Source of the DNA: Steromphala cineraria
Taxonomy: Eukaryota; Mollusca; Gastropoda; Trochida; Trochidae
DNA: 64,000 bases
NCBI GenBank assembly: GCA_916613615.1
Contig: OU744731.1
Location: 10,608,726 to 10,672,725, forward strand
Reading direction: 5' to 3'
Positions 24,633-37,149 of the stretch are shown here, one piece after another. The notes under the pieces are model-generated. The model made no database searches and was not told where the DNA came from. It worked only from the letters and a program-made list of their open reading frames with translations. How positions within the stretch are numbered: position 1 is the first letter of the stretch; the number at the start of each line of letters is the position of its first letter. The position numbers were made by a program, and so were the translations under genes.

Positions 24633-24661
24633 AGCTCACATTTACTTTGTAAAGGTGAGCT
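24633..24661 (+). other. Terminal hairpin of element 1
   Basis: AGCTCACATTTAC and GTAAAGGTGAGCT pair at 12 of 13 positions around a TTT loop. A hairpin at the 3' end is typical of rolling-circle (Helitron-like) elements. Its right arm is also the inverse of the left element end at 20733. Confidence 0.75.
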
Positions 24662-24662
24662 A

Positions 24663-25980
24663 AAAACTAGAAAGTCTAATTAGAATCTGGCACCATACCT
24701 CATAAAATTAGAAATTTTCAGTTCCATTTCCCTTCGAAAGTGCGGTCTTGCTTCTGGACGGTGAGTAGAATATGATATAATAATCTTATATAAAAATGGA
24801 GCACAAAACAAAATCTAATGAAACCATACTCAGTCTAATGCAAACCAGCTTGGCTGTCTCCAGAATTAATGTGAATTATTTTGATGTAGTTGATCAAGGA
24901 AGGAACAGAATCATGAAACTGAAATATTTGAAGAAGTAAAAAGATATTCAAATCCACAAAGATATATAGTAATTGCCAACAGAATATTTTCAGCCATTTG
25001 TATCAGGTTTTGAGATCCATCAACTCTGACATGACCTGCGTCCTTGGATATTTTCAGTCATTTCATCACAAGATGGCCGGGGACACCCACCGTTTCACTC
25101 ATCAGCTCCGATGGTTTACGATCATACATGCTGTAAAATGATTTTATAGTGAAGCTTGCACAATAAACTGAACATAACTGTGCATAAAACCATCAACAAT
25201 TGAAACAGATAATTTTAGGTCTTAAAAGCATTTAGTTTTTATCAATACTAATATTTTCGTTACAATATCAAAAAAACAAGTAATCATTTTGTACAATTAC
25301 TATTTTTGAAATTTCATCTTTAAATCATTGTTTTTTTGAAGATCAATGAAAATCATTTTTATGCAAATATTTAATACCCACATAAAACTAAAGATATTCC
25401 CTTCACAGCCAGCAATAAACAAGTGAAAAGTGGAATAAAAATCAAGGACAAGATCTGTTCCAATTCTGACCCATAAAAATACAATCACTACATCAAATTC
25501 TAACAATTTTAAAACAAATCTTTTACCAAAAGTTCAACATTGAAAACTGTTCAGCAAATTCCAGTTTTATGAAGTAACCTTCTTATACAAAAAAAACCCA
25601 AAAACTTACCACACACAAAATAATCAATATATAAATCTGTCAAGCAAAGCTACAACCTGTAAAAGCTAAAACCTCCTCAACTCACCCATCAAAATCTTCA
25701 AAAAACTTCCTCAGAACAAGCTAGATTCCAACCAGAAGACTCTCAGAACGTTTGGTAAAACCAGACAAGTAGAGTGTTTGCAAACAATTCAATGGAAGCG
25801 CATGTTGTAACCACGACAACCCTTAAGAAGCTTCGCCCAAATCAGCGGAGCTTGTTCCACCACCCAAGCCCGAGGTTAGTTCTCTCTCGGTGCAACCGGA
25901 ATGTGATTATCAATGGAATGGTCTGCAGACTGCATGGCTGTTAGCACACTCACTGGTTTCATCTAGAGTAGCAGATGGAT
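24663..25980. other. Unannotated stretch
   Basis: No supported feature. Confidence 0.4.
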
Positions 25981-25984
25981 AGTG

Positions 25985-26560
25985 GGCAATATCTACTGGA
26001 AGGGTATAGGGGAAATGTAAAAAATATATACTTGTAGGACAGTGGGCAATATCAGAAATATTGGTAGGATTCTGGACGGATGGCAATATCACATATACTG
26101 GTAGGATAGTGGGCAATATAAGATATACTGGTAGGATAGTGGACAATATAAGATATACTTGTAGGATAGTGGTAAATATCACATATACTGGTAGGATAGT
26201 GGGCAATATCAGATATACTGGTTGGAAAGTTGGATGTAAATAGATATACTTGAAGTATAGTGGGCAATGTCAGATATTTTGGAAGGATTCTGGATAGTCG
26301 GCAATGTCAAATATACTGGTAAGATTGTGGGCAATATCAGATATACTGTTAGGATAGTGGGCAATATCAGATATACTGGTAGGATAGTGGGCAATATCAA
26401 ATGTACTGGTAGGATAGTGGGCAATATCAGATATACTGGTAGGAAAGTTGTATGTAAATAGATATACCTTAAGGATAGTGGGCAATTTGAGATTTATTAG
26501 AAGGATTCTGGACAGTGGGCAATATCAGATATACTAGTAGGATTGTGGGCAATATCAGGT
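25985..26560. repeat. 30-bp minisatellite with 218-bp higher-order period
   Basis: Basic unit AGGATAGTGGGCAATATCAG plus ATATACTGGT. The variant AGGATTCTGG appears at 26066, 26284 and 26502, exactly 218 bp apart, and GGAAAGTTG at 26224 and 26442 shows the same step, so the array was copied in blocks of about seven units. Because 30 is divisible by 3, frames stay open on both strands (for example 25910-26485 minus, 26061-26461 plus) with PTILPVYLIL-like repeats; I treat these as by-products. Confidence 0.9.
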
Positions 26561-28155
26561 AATTGGTACCATTAACAGGAGAGAGAATAACCAGATTTAC
26601 TGATGGACAAGAATTTCATAATCATGTGCTACAGATTTATCTTTTATCTCCTACAAATACTAGGAATCACATTTTATTCTTCATATTTAGAGTAGTTGAA
26701 ATATCAGAATTATCCTTTTGATTATATCACACTGCTAAAGGGGACATCCTTCATTGAAAGTGTACATGAGACCATTGTTGGGGCACTAACAAGAATATGA
26801 TAGAATTTCATTTCCAAAATAATGTGTCTTGACTTGAAAATGTATAGAGTCTATATACGTCTATAAACGACCCTCCTGGTAGATCTACGAAGATGATTGC
26901 CTGCTCTCTAATCACTCTCAGGTGGGACGACACGAGACAAGTGTAATGTTATTTCACGCTTGCCTTACCTCACACCTGTTCCTTGTGTCCCGTGTGGGAT
27001 CAATTTCATCTTGGACTCATTAACCCTGGTTTGAGGAGCTTCTTCATTATTGATAGAGTTGGATCTGTATTTAAGTTTAGATTATAGGCTAAGATCCTGA
27101 GTGACTTATTTACAGGAAATATTAACTGAAGGAGTTATTTGTAGTTAGCAACTTGCTAAAGAATTAGTCATTTCTTGAAATTCAGATTTTTAGGAAAAGT
27201 TGAATCATGGAATTGATAGGCATCAAACCATTTTAAGCCCTCAATTAACAGGAAATATAAATAACAAGCTATCTGTGATTTTCTAATGGTTAAAGATAAG
27301 CAATCCTTGAAAATTCAAAGAATTTGCAAGAAAAGGATAATTCATGAAAATTTATATGATCCAGAGTTTTCAGTAGGACTGCCAACACTCATTGATTTTA
27401 AAAGAGTCATTGAATATAACATTGAAACACTCTGTTTGCAAGATTTCAAATTCTAGATTTTTGTTTTCATTTTCTGTAATAATAATCAACAAATAATAAA
27501 TTATATGTATCACACAGAAAGTGGCACCAAAGCATCCATTCTTGATAATCCGGGACTTAACACTTGTCAATTTAATCAATCAATTCACCTTCATTTATTA
27601 TGTCACATAATTACCTTGCCCCACTCACACCTGTGATTAAATATTCATGAAATTTGATCCCACTGGCTATTAGGGTCAATCGTAAAGTGACTAGCAATTC
27701 ACTTCAAACAAAAACATGAGTGATGAATAAAATATTCATAGAATCCCTCTAGTAGTTTCATTTAACAATAAGCAATTTATTTTTTGGGTGAAAGCCCAAA
27801 GAAAATAGATTCAGCTTTGTAGAACAAATTTGGACATTCTAGTAGTCCCTTGAGTTTAGGACATAATTACTAACAGATAAAGAGAACTTCTGTTAAAATC
27901 CTTGCGATAAAAGAAAATTATTTCCGTTGGGAACAATTTGACAACTGGGAAATAACCTCTTCCTGGAGCAAACTAAGTTTAAAACATAATGAGCAGCTCT
28001 TCAATGGGAATTATGAGTAATTTCCCTTCAGTACCTAAAGATATGAGAATAATTAACTTCCCTTGGTAGAATAACTTTATATGGCAGGTAGTTAGATTTA
28101 AGGGTGATGTTGGGCCAAAAATGACCTATATGCATCCGTCTCACAGAAAGCGTTT
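26561..28155. other. Unannotated stretch
   Basis: No supported feature. Confidence 0.4.
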
Positions 28156-28159
28156 AGCC

Positions 28160-28285
28160 AATAGAGTTATCTCCCTTGAGCTGAAAAACTTTTATGTGCC
28201 TAGTCATTAGAGTGATCTCCCTTGAGCTGAAAATTGTTGATGTGCTTAGTCATTAGAGTGACCTCCCTTGAGCTGAAAAGAATAA
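28160..28285. repeat. 46-bp tandem repeat, three copies
   Basis: CTCCCTTGAGCTGAAAA at 28171, 28217 and 28263, with GTCATTAGAGTGA before the second and third. Confidence 0.85.
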
Positions 28286-31200
28286 ACCTGCAATGATTGG
28301 CAATGAAGTACCATCATTGACAAAATGAGTCAAACAAACACAACCCCTCATCTTGTGATGTATCAAATTAACCTACTGTTGCGAGCAGTGGAATATCACA
28401 TTCCATCTGGACATCAAAGAACCATGTCGGCCATTTTGATTAAATGAGATTATTGCAATCTTTATTCATTATAGCTTTAGATTGGAATGGACACTCGAGA
28501 TAAATCTTGAGTCAAGAGTAAATTTATCTCCTCCCTTTAAATAAAATAACCTTTCATCTTGTTATCAAATCTAAGACATAAAAGATACTAAATCAATCAC
28601 ATAAATCATCTTGGTCACCCAAACATTTACACCTCGGAAGTAATAAATGACTCAGTTAACCAACATAAAAGCTGAAAGCTCAATTTAAAATTTTCTGATT
28701 TGTACTACGAGCCAATGAATATTACTCATACTAAAAACATTACCAAACACATCATAATATTGAACCATCTGATTGGTACTATTATCCAATGGGAATTATT
28801 CATGTCACGATGACTCAGATCGGTTGACCTCCTCATTCAACTAGCAAATGTGAGATATCCTATCCATTACGCCATGACGATTTTCAAAGAGTAAGCAATC
28901 AATATTGTGAATACATTATAGATTCTCGTGGGACTATTGTCATCATTCATATTGTCTGTCATATAGAACCCTTGTTATTGGTAATTTTACTCAAATATTA
29001 GATTAGTCTAAGATTACCTCATCATTTGGCAACAAACAAAATGTAATATGGCTAAAAGGCAAATGTAAATAAAGTTGATTTAACAATTATATCATATAAT
29101 CATTTTATAATATTTTTCATAATCCTTATTTTTGTTTATGAATTCCCCTTATTCGACAGCAATTCACTTTCATAAATTAAAATATTCTTAAAGTCAATCC
29201 AGTGTTGATTTAAACATATTTATTCAAGTGAAAGGATTGGGTACAAGTAATCCAACTTAGTGAAACCCTCTCCTATGCTCCTTGTCAATCCAGTGTTGAT
29301 CCTAGAGGGTACAGGGAACAATTGCAAACCATTTCGGGATGGAATCTCTCACAATTTTGAGAGGCAGAGTTCCCTTTACCATATGTTCAGAATTGCAGAA
29401 CTTTCCATTCGTCTGATTACAACATTGCTCCTTCACAATTAAACAACGAGTTTCACAAGAAAACAATTGTATCACAACACAGGTTATGCAGGAATAGATG
29501 ACCGAGCAATAAATCAATGGTAGTAAAATGATTCAACGAAGAAGAACCTGCAGAAACTGATTCACAATCGTATGTTGACTAAACTTGATATCATCTCCCA
29601 TTGAGACATTCCCTCGAGCAAATTGGGCACAGACAGGGCCAAGAGAAGGAGACAGGTCGAATGGAAAGGATGAGGAATCAATAGCCAATTTACAAGTGCT
29701 TCGGGATAAATCTGCAAATCTGCAACAGGATTCTCAGTGATGCGCTGCCCATTTGAAACATCTCCAACTGATGAAGTCTTGAAGTTTTTGCTTTCGGAAT
29801 TAAAGTGATTTCAGCTCTCTTGTAAACGCTCATCAAAAATGTAAGAACCAACTTGCTGTCATTTTGTGACTTTGCTTGAAGAATCGTAAGTGATTTCTAG
29901 TTTGTTGGATGAAAAAGTTTTATCATCTTAAAAGAGATGCAAGTCAAGAAATGTTTGAAACAAATTGATGTCACAATTTAACGTTTTGAGGATTGAAAGT
30001 CATTTAAGTTTTGATAGAAGAAAGAACACTTTATTCAGAAAGTTCTCTTAAACAAATTGTTGTAATATTTGGGTCTGAAAAGCCATTCATTTTTTATTGA
30101 CGAAGGAATTTTTTCTCACAGAAAGTTGTTCTAAAGGTTGCTTGAAATAAATTGATGTCAAACTGTCAACAAATATCTCAGGGTACACAAGATAGAACAC
30201 CTTACATCAAAGATAGAATTTGAATAAATAAGCAACAGAGTTATATGCAGGGAATGTGCATAGCTTGAAACAGTAACAAAAGATAAACATTGAAATTGAA
30301 AAAGATCAAATAAAAGAAATATTGACAATAAATACACATGTTCTCAATGAAACAACATGTCTGGAATGCTAAAATCATTTTATTCTATTGTAAATGAATA
30401 AGACAACACATTTCTAGGTAAACATCAACAAGATTTTTCTTACAGACATCATGTATGTACAATATTGACTGAGGATTTTCAAATTTGAACATTTGTGGGC
30501 TGATGGAATAAATGAGAAATATTCTAAGTAGCCAATTCATCCAGATGCTAACATGGTATCTTGTTTATGCGATGTATGTCATTTGCTGTGTGACATTTAA
30601 ATAAAATAATCTTCTTCTTCTTCATATCAGGAAGGAGAATAACCAGTGAATGGATACAAATAACAAAAATATGCTATCCCAGATGGGTCCCATCACACCA
30701 TTTTCCCTCAACAATGACATGAAAGTCTGCTGTACTCAAGGGCAGGTGAGGTCGGCCATATTGATTTTCTGCGTCTGGTGCAAATTGTTGCTTCTAATTA
30801 TCTATTTAGCTTGGGCAAAATCCAGATCAGAATCAACTATATGCTTTCTCTTCGAATTTGAATCATTCGTCTTTTTTGGACGAAAAATTCAACTTACTAG
30901 AACGCAAAATAGTGAATAAATTGTTTCTAAGGTTGTTTGTTAATAATAAAAATCTTTCATGATTTCTGGTTAATGTCACTTATAAGGAATTATTTTTGTA
31001 TAACCTTCATTAAACAGTTTATAGTTGTACAAGGTGGCTCCTAAACTAATATTTTTATAATCAAATTTAAAAAATTGCGACTTTGTTTGTATGTTTTGCA
31101 AATTCCACATTCAAAATATTGTTTCAGACACAACGTGTAATAAATTGAGAAATGAAAATAATTTGATTTCATCTTTTACCACTCCTTTAGAAGTCTCAAC

Positions 31201-32370
31201 AGCCTTTCTGCTTTCTCCACACCTGACAGACGGCAAAGGCGGCCATATTGATTTTTCATTTCGCTACCTTTAGCCAAGTATAGATTGTCATGGTTATAAT
31301 TGCGTCACAGGTTTCTATTGTCAACGATGAAGATATTTCTGGAGACATTTTCAATATCAGGAGCCATCTGCGTCAAAACAACGTCAGATTGAGGGATGAC
31401 GAAAGATGATATCAACATCGTATTTACTCTTTGTCAACTAGTTCTCTTCTAAGGCTACTTGCCATGATGGATGGGTGCTTAATTATTGATCATTTTCTCA
31501 AAGGCTTGCAGGTTTTCATTAAGAACCAACTGAAGCAAAGCAGTTCTTAAGATTATCTTAGATCTTATCAAGAATAACAGGATATTACATCAGGACATTT
31601 TGTCGATGACAGAACTCTTGTTAGAGATTATCTTAAAAGAATATGCATCAAGAAAAAGACATTTTTCATAAAATCAATATATGAATTGGACACTTTTGAA
31701 GCTGAATACTTCAAATTCAAATGGTCTCATTCAATGTTTCAAACCATCTCACATACAGATCCTAACTATGATTAGTTGATCCTCAAAAACACAACACTTT
31801 GATACTTAATAAACAAAAATTTCAACATGTAATGATAATCTAGCCTTAAAGCCTCTTTCCCATTATTTTTTTCTCAAATATTTCCTGCTGCACCTAGATG
31901 CACTATAGCCTGTACCACATGTTGAGCTTTATAGGTCAAAAACACCTGCTCTGAGATACTGCTTATGTAACGTATATACCTGAACCAAAATAGTACATGT
32001 TCTGCAAATACATTTTTGTGAGTGGCAAATTGTGCCAAACAAAAGAAATCATCTCAATATTGTCAATTGACTTAACTTTCACATTTCAGAATCTTTCCAT
32101 TACAAATAAATTCAAACTGCATGTCTGAAGAACTACACAAAAAGTCTTCTGGGGGATAAAAGGGGCCTGAAAATATATTTGTATTTTCAAGTGGTTGTTT
32201 TCAAACTTGACCCATATATAAAAAACAAAAAACCGATTGTCTGACTTCTCATCATCTTTTCTGTTTCAGAACTTTTCTAAAAGTGTAACAATTATCAGCC
32301 TTCAATTTCCTCAAGATTCCACTGAGCTGAAGATAACATAGAAGCAGACGGCAAGTCTAAGATGGAGGGA
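28286..32370. other. Unannotated stretch with faint repeats
   Basis: No gene. GTCAATCCAGTGTTGAT occurs twice (about 29194 and 29284). A roughly 95-bp degenerate repeat (AAACAAATTGATGTCA-like, AGAAAGTTCTCT-like) is visible at 29940-30180. GCGGCCATATTGATTTT-type motifs at about 30750 and 31235 hint at another old duplication. Confidence 0.35.
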
Positions 32371-32371
32371 A

Positions 32372-32541
32372 GTGATGGATATGACCTACTTCTGCTCACT
32401 GGCATACCAGCCTTGAGTTCAGTAACACGAAATTTCCCGGGATGTCCGCGAGCGCTCGCGAACACTCAATGTTGAAAGATGGATACCCGCCGCGAACAAC
32501 GTGTTACTGAACGCAAGGCTGGGATGTAGGTCAAACCATCC
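32372..32541. mobile_element. CpG-rich inverted-repeat (MITE-like) element
   Basis: The left arm CCAGCCTTGAGTTCAGTAAC (from 32407, then ACG) pairs with the right arm CGTGTTACTGAACGCAAGGC (from 32500, then TGGG) with one mismatch in the core. Outside this, GATGGATATGACCTAC (left) matches the inverse of GTAGGTCAAACCATC (right); a 14-base insertion breaks the left arm. The centre holds CGCGAGCGCTCGCG, and the CpG content is far above its surroundings. I could not define a target duplication, so no superfamily is assigned. Confidence 0.6.
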
Positions 32542-32569
32542 TGAGGGAAAAACAGTTCCTAGCCATAGA

Positions 32570-32960
32570 TCATGGTTCTGTAGGTAAAAGTAGACTTCAA
32601 CTTAGGCTCTTGGTGTCTTGGTAAAGAACTAGCACAATAGGTAATGGTTGTTGTAGGTAAAAGTGAAATAAACTTAGGCTCTTGGAAAAGAACCTAGACA
32701 ATAGGTAATGGTTGTTGTAGGTAAAAGAAGATTTAAACTTAGCATCTCTGTGTCTCGGAAAAGAACCTGCATTGCCAATAATGGTTCCTATAGTTAGAAG
32801 CAGACTTAGATTTAGTCTCTTAGTGTCTTGGATAAAGAACCTATATGCACAATAACGGTTCCTATAGGTAAAAGTAGACATTCTAATAGTTTTTGAATCT
32901 GTGGAACTGTACCTACACAATAGATATTGATTGCTGTAGGTAGAAGTATAGATTTGCATC
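32570..32960. repeat. 73-bp degenerate tandem array, about six units
   Basis: TAGGTAAAAG-like starts at 32581, 32654, 32718, 32791, 32865 and 32937 (steps of 64-74). Shared motifs are CTTAGGCTCTTGG, AAAGAACCT and CAATAGGTAATGGTTGTTG. It holds open a low-value 120-codon minus frame (32597-32959). Confidence 0.85.
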
Positions 32961-34703
32961 TCTTTAAACAGTACAATGGCTTACCTATGATAATTTCTTC
33001 CTGTATATAAGATTGACATTGAGTCCCTGAATCTTTAAAAAAAAGTACCTAAGTTACAAATAATGACGAATCTAATTTACTTATAAAATAATAAAAACTA
33101 TTTTCTTGAAACGTATTACAAGTCTTACAAGAGGCCCACTGCTAATGTCAGTCTAGTTCTTCACAAGACCCTGCAGCAAGCTTCCCACTGAGGGTATACA
33201 ATACAAGTAGGAAGGGCTGTTCTCTGTGAGGAGTAAGATCTATTTAAATGCCAAGGCTTACAGAAGCATCACTCTACAATAGACTACAATGGATGAGTCT
33301 TCATGGAAACTCTGGGAGAGAATTGTTTGGCAGACTAGCCTTGTTAATGACCTTATTGTAGTGTGTCAAGATTGAAGCCTTGTTCCTGGCTTTACATAGA
33401 ATAAGTGGATAGGAATATAATATTTGTCTCTTGAATGTTCATCTTTCGACCATATTGTATCATCAACAAATAAATGATAAATTTTATATCGTTTGAAAAC
33501 AAATAATTGAACCATTGGTAAAACATTCAATGGTCACAATCAGAAATTTGCGATGATGATTTTTTTCCAATTTTATCCAAAATGCATACACAAATCATAA
33601 TTTTGAAAAATATCATTGCCTGCCTTGAATAATAGTGAGGTCAGTTTGGTTGTGGAAATTAATATTCAAGGACTGACGGTAATGCTAATTGGCTATAGTT
33701 CCTCTCAGGCTCTTGTTTTTAGAAGGGAACTTTCAAATCAGATTACGGTAATAATCGAAGACACCAATGGACAATGAATGATTGCTCTTCTTGAGAAGAG
33801 CAGCCATGTTGATCCTGAAACCCTGTATCCTCCAGATGTGGATATACTACTATATCTCCCACTGATATACATCATTGTAATTGGCTGACGGTTCTGCTCA
33901 CGCTATTGCAACGTAGGATTAAGAAAACACCTGTGTATTGTTCTAAAATCAGCCTAGCTACAAAAAGGTCTGAAACTTTTTTAAGCTGGTGTATTTCTAA
34001 AGTGCATCTTCATATTAATCATGCCATGAACCAAAAGAATATTTGTTTTAATAAACTATTGAAGTCCATATTACAAGGGATTTACATGAATTTGAGAAAG
34101 ATAGTATTAATATTCCATATTGTAAGTATTTTGATTTTAATTAATAGAACATTACATTCTAACACTCAGATGTAAGGACCTTTTGTAACCAAAACTCCTT
34201 TCTATAACAAAAACAGTTTTGTTTCATTATACCCACTTCCTCAACTAAGCAATCAAATCTCCTCAAAAGAAAAAACATAATTAATCAATTGATAAACAAC
34301 TTTGTTTTCTAAGCAAGCACCTGTTGGTTGGTTGGTTATGGCATTTGAGGGTATCAGTACCAAAGGCTGATTATAACAATGGAGGAAGCCTGTTGGCTTT
34401 AACCTCCATAGCAAACTTGATGGCATCCTCCACAAAATTTTGAAACAAAAACTTAGAACAATTGACTCAGGCTCAGGGTGTCACCACAAGAAAAAGGCGA
34501 GGGTTGGGGGTTAATGGTTGGAGAATGAACCCCTTTCAACATTGTCACTACCTTTTTGTCAATGAATTAAAACATAAACATATTCATAAATTATTTTAGC
34601 AATGGTGGAAGGTGTTCACCATATATTTAGTAAAGATCTTTAAAGATATCTAAATTCAACAATTTATTCTCAAAGAAATGTAACACACAAGTCAGAAATG
34701 TAT

Positions 34704-34746
34704 TTTGAGACCAAATTTCATCTTACAAATGAAATTTGGTCTCAAA
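34704..34746. other. Perfect 18-bp hairpin
   Basis: TTTGAGACCAAATTTCAT (34704-34721) and its exact inverse ATGAAATTTGGTCTCAAA (34729-34746) enclose a 7-base loop CTTACAA. It may be a transcribed stem-loop, a very small palindromic insertion or a young inverted duplication. Confidence 0.8.
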
Positions 34747-34899
34747 TTAAATTTTGCAATGTTTGAAAAAATTTCATTACTAGTAACATGAAATATCAGA
34801 ATTTTGTAACAATAAAAAGTCTCTTCAATATAAAACAAATAAGGACTACTTCAGATGAAGGCTAACACCCTACTCAAAAACTAAACAAATTGATCGCAG

Positions 34900-35121
34900 G
34901 TTTGCTCGCCTCTTTCCATTTTATTGCCTGAGAATTTGCCATCCTTGAAAAAGATGCTAATATGGTATCTGGCAGGGGAGGATTTCTTTAAATATCTAAA
35001 CACTTCACATTCTTCTGCAAAACTCCAGCCCACAAATAACAAGGGTCCTTTGGAGAACTGCAACAGATGCAGAAATGCCAAGCTTATAGAGATGCCTATA
35101 GTTCTCCACGCTATCAACGTA
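34900..35121 (+). other. Exon-like segment, unrecognised
   Basis: A plus-strand frame is open between a possible acceptor (GATCGCAG, ending 34899) and a consensus donor (AAC then GTAAGT at about 35122). It encodes about 74 residues, including LIWYLAGEDFFKYLNTSH and an NCNRCRNAK stretch. The acceptor lacks a good pyrimidine tract and the opposite strand is also open. Weak candidate. Confidence 0.15.
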
Positions 35122-36304
35122 AGTAAAATGAACTCTTCAATTGCATAAAACAAACATGTTCAAGAATCTGCCAGATAAACTTCTGATACACTTCAAGTGT
35201 TTTTATGTCCGTTCCCGAACAGAGAGCGTGGCATCAAAACACGCCCATCCTCCTTCCAGCTGAGAATGCCAGCATGGGGAGATATCAGGTGGGTTGATAA
35301 AACAACTGCTGTAACATCCCATTTAGGCTTATTCAGGGCTGAAGGGTCAACAAGCATGACCCTGATCATGGATAATTTACTGTAAAGTTAGTAGGGCTGT
35401 AGGTGGAGTTGATATCAATTTGAGTGAAAACATGTTCTGAGGGTCATGACTTCAATTCTGTGAAAGATCAGATGATCATAATTAAGGATGATAATGCCTG
35501 TTCAGGGTTGGTTGGGTAACTTGTGGGGCCCTGATTGTGGATGTTGACAGGCACGTTTGACTAATTGGAACCAGTTAGATGGGCCACCTATACTCAAAGT
35601 AAGTTCAGAACGTCCCTGATAATTTGAGCCTGTTTCTTGTTGACTAATTAGTATTTACATGAAAACAAATTAACTCTAAAACCTGCTTGATAAAATGAGA
35701 AACTACAGGTGGTCTTAATAGTCTCACTCGTTTGACTGAAGAGGCTGTAACAAAATTGGAACCTACTGTTACTAGAATGTGGTTAGATTTTGCGCCATGT
35801 TGTCCATTATCTATCATATTCCCATCTTCCATATTCAAAATGCTTGTATACTTTAGTTGTAGAGTAAGTGGTATTTTAATGACTTCTTTACCAGATCTGC
35901 TGTATACGAAAAAAACTAACTATTTGGGCAAGTTACTTGCCTTGCACCTTTGAGATTACATTTTGTACATTTGGTCCTTTTCAACATATGGACTTTTTTA
36001 GGCAGCTACTTCTCCAAAATCAGTACTGAGTAGGCGTTAGGTACTAAATTTTCAAAATGGCATTTTTGTTATATGGAGACTTTTTAGATAAGTGGAATGG
36101 GCACTTATTCCTCTTTGTCCTTCAGTTGAATCCATCTCCACACCAATCTCAGAAAGTACAAGATGTCCTGGTCCTTCACCTCATAACCTCAACTGAGTGG
36201 AGAACCCCTAGATTTGTCAATAAGCAAAAGCTCTGTCACATCCATTTAAAGAAATGTCAGTGGGTCTCAGACTTCAACCCTAAAGGATCTAAATTGAGCA
36301 TGTT

Positions 36305-36645
36305 GTCTGGGGTGAGCATGGCTACCCCTTGCTACAAATAAACACTAACCCCAACCATCTCGACTTTTAACTCCTGACCCCAAACCCCAGGATCTTCACC
36401 CAGCATGTCCTTCAGATAGTTTGGATGAGCATGGCTTTCCCTTGCTACAAACCCTCATCCCCAACATTTCCACTCCTGACCCCACCCCCCAGGATCTTCA
36501 CCAAGCATGGCTTACAGATGGTTCGGGTGAGCATGGCTATACCCCTTGCCACAAACAAACCCTCACCCCCAAAATCCCCACTCCTGACCCCACCCCCCAG
36601 GATCTTCACCCAGCATGTCCTACAGATGGTTGGGGTGAGGAAGAT
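36305..36645. repeat. C-rich tandem repeat of 102-113 bp, three copies
   Basis: GAGCATGGCT at 36314, 36427 and 36529, then GAGGAAGATG at 36637. Each is followed by CTTGCYACAAA, TCCTGACCCCA and CAGGATCTTCACCMAGCATG. Very C-rich on the plus strand. The frames open in it are repeat by-products. Confidence 0.85.
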
Positions 36646-36824
36646 GAAGTATGCCCCGAGGAATGATGTCAATGAAGCAGCAGGGCCTACATTCCAGCTC
36701 CATGTGTTACACTATTTACAGAGCATTCCATGGTATGCTGGAATAATGCCTGTCAGGAACTCTTCAGCTCACAACAGCTTCGACTCATCTCTCTTCTCAA
36801 TCTGACACAGATCTGTCTACCTAC

Positions 36825-37145
36825 TATGGACTCTGTGTCCATGTCCTTAACACTTACTGATTCTTCAACAGATTCTTGGTTCAAGGTATACCATCAACTT
36901 GTCTTCTTACAATCAACTAATCTGTGTAACTCATGCTGACTCTGTGTCCATGTCTTTTACACTTACTGATTCTTGCAAAGATACTAGCTTGATTCAAGAT
37001 AAAACTTCAACTTGTTTTCTTACAATCAACTTGTCTATCTAGCACATGCTGACACTGTGTCCATATTATCTATTTACACTTACCGGTACTGATTCATACA
37101 AGGATATTGGGTTCAAGGTATTGCATTGTCTTCTTACAATCCAAC
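36825..37145. repeat. Tandem repeat of about 111 bp, three copies
   Basis: CTCTGTGTCCATGTC at 36831 and 36940 and CACTGTGTCCATATT at 37053. All are followed by ACACTTACTGATTC-like, TTCAAGGTA-like and CTTGTCTTCTTACAATCAAC-like motifs. Confidence 0.8.
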
Positions 37146-37149
37146 ACTT

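Larger units (their letters stand above)
20733..24661 (+). mobile_element. Putative pearl/Helitron-type non-autonomous element (element 1)
   Basis: The left end AGCTCACCTT (20733-20742) is the inverse of the right end AAGGTGAGCT (24652-24661). The right part has a tandem array, then a GGAC microsatellite, then a terminal hairpin, which is the layout of bivalve pearl-type elements now linked to Helitrons/Helentrons. Diverged copies of the array unit (TATGGCTG...GACCATCTTG) appear at about 20813, 20951 and 22200, supporting one long degraded element of about 3.9 kb. Alternatively several elements are nested. No protein is encoded. The right end is secure; assigning the left end to the same element is inference. 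Confidence 0.5.
32965..36300. other. Mostly unannotated stretch
   Basis: No supported gene apart from the low-grade exon-like segment at 34900-35121 and the hairpin at 34704-34746, given separately. Confidence 0.4.

Noticed and set aside
26052..26485. Overlapping frames on both strands with PTILPVYLIL-like repeats
   Set aside because: By-products of a 30-bp array (divisible by three).
34730..34746. Rho-independent terminator
   Set aside because: A perfect stem, but AT-rich, with no T-run, in a eukaryotic context.
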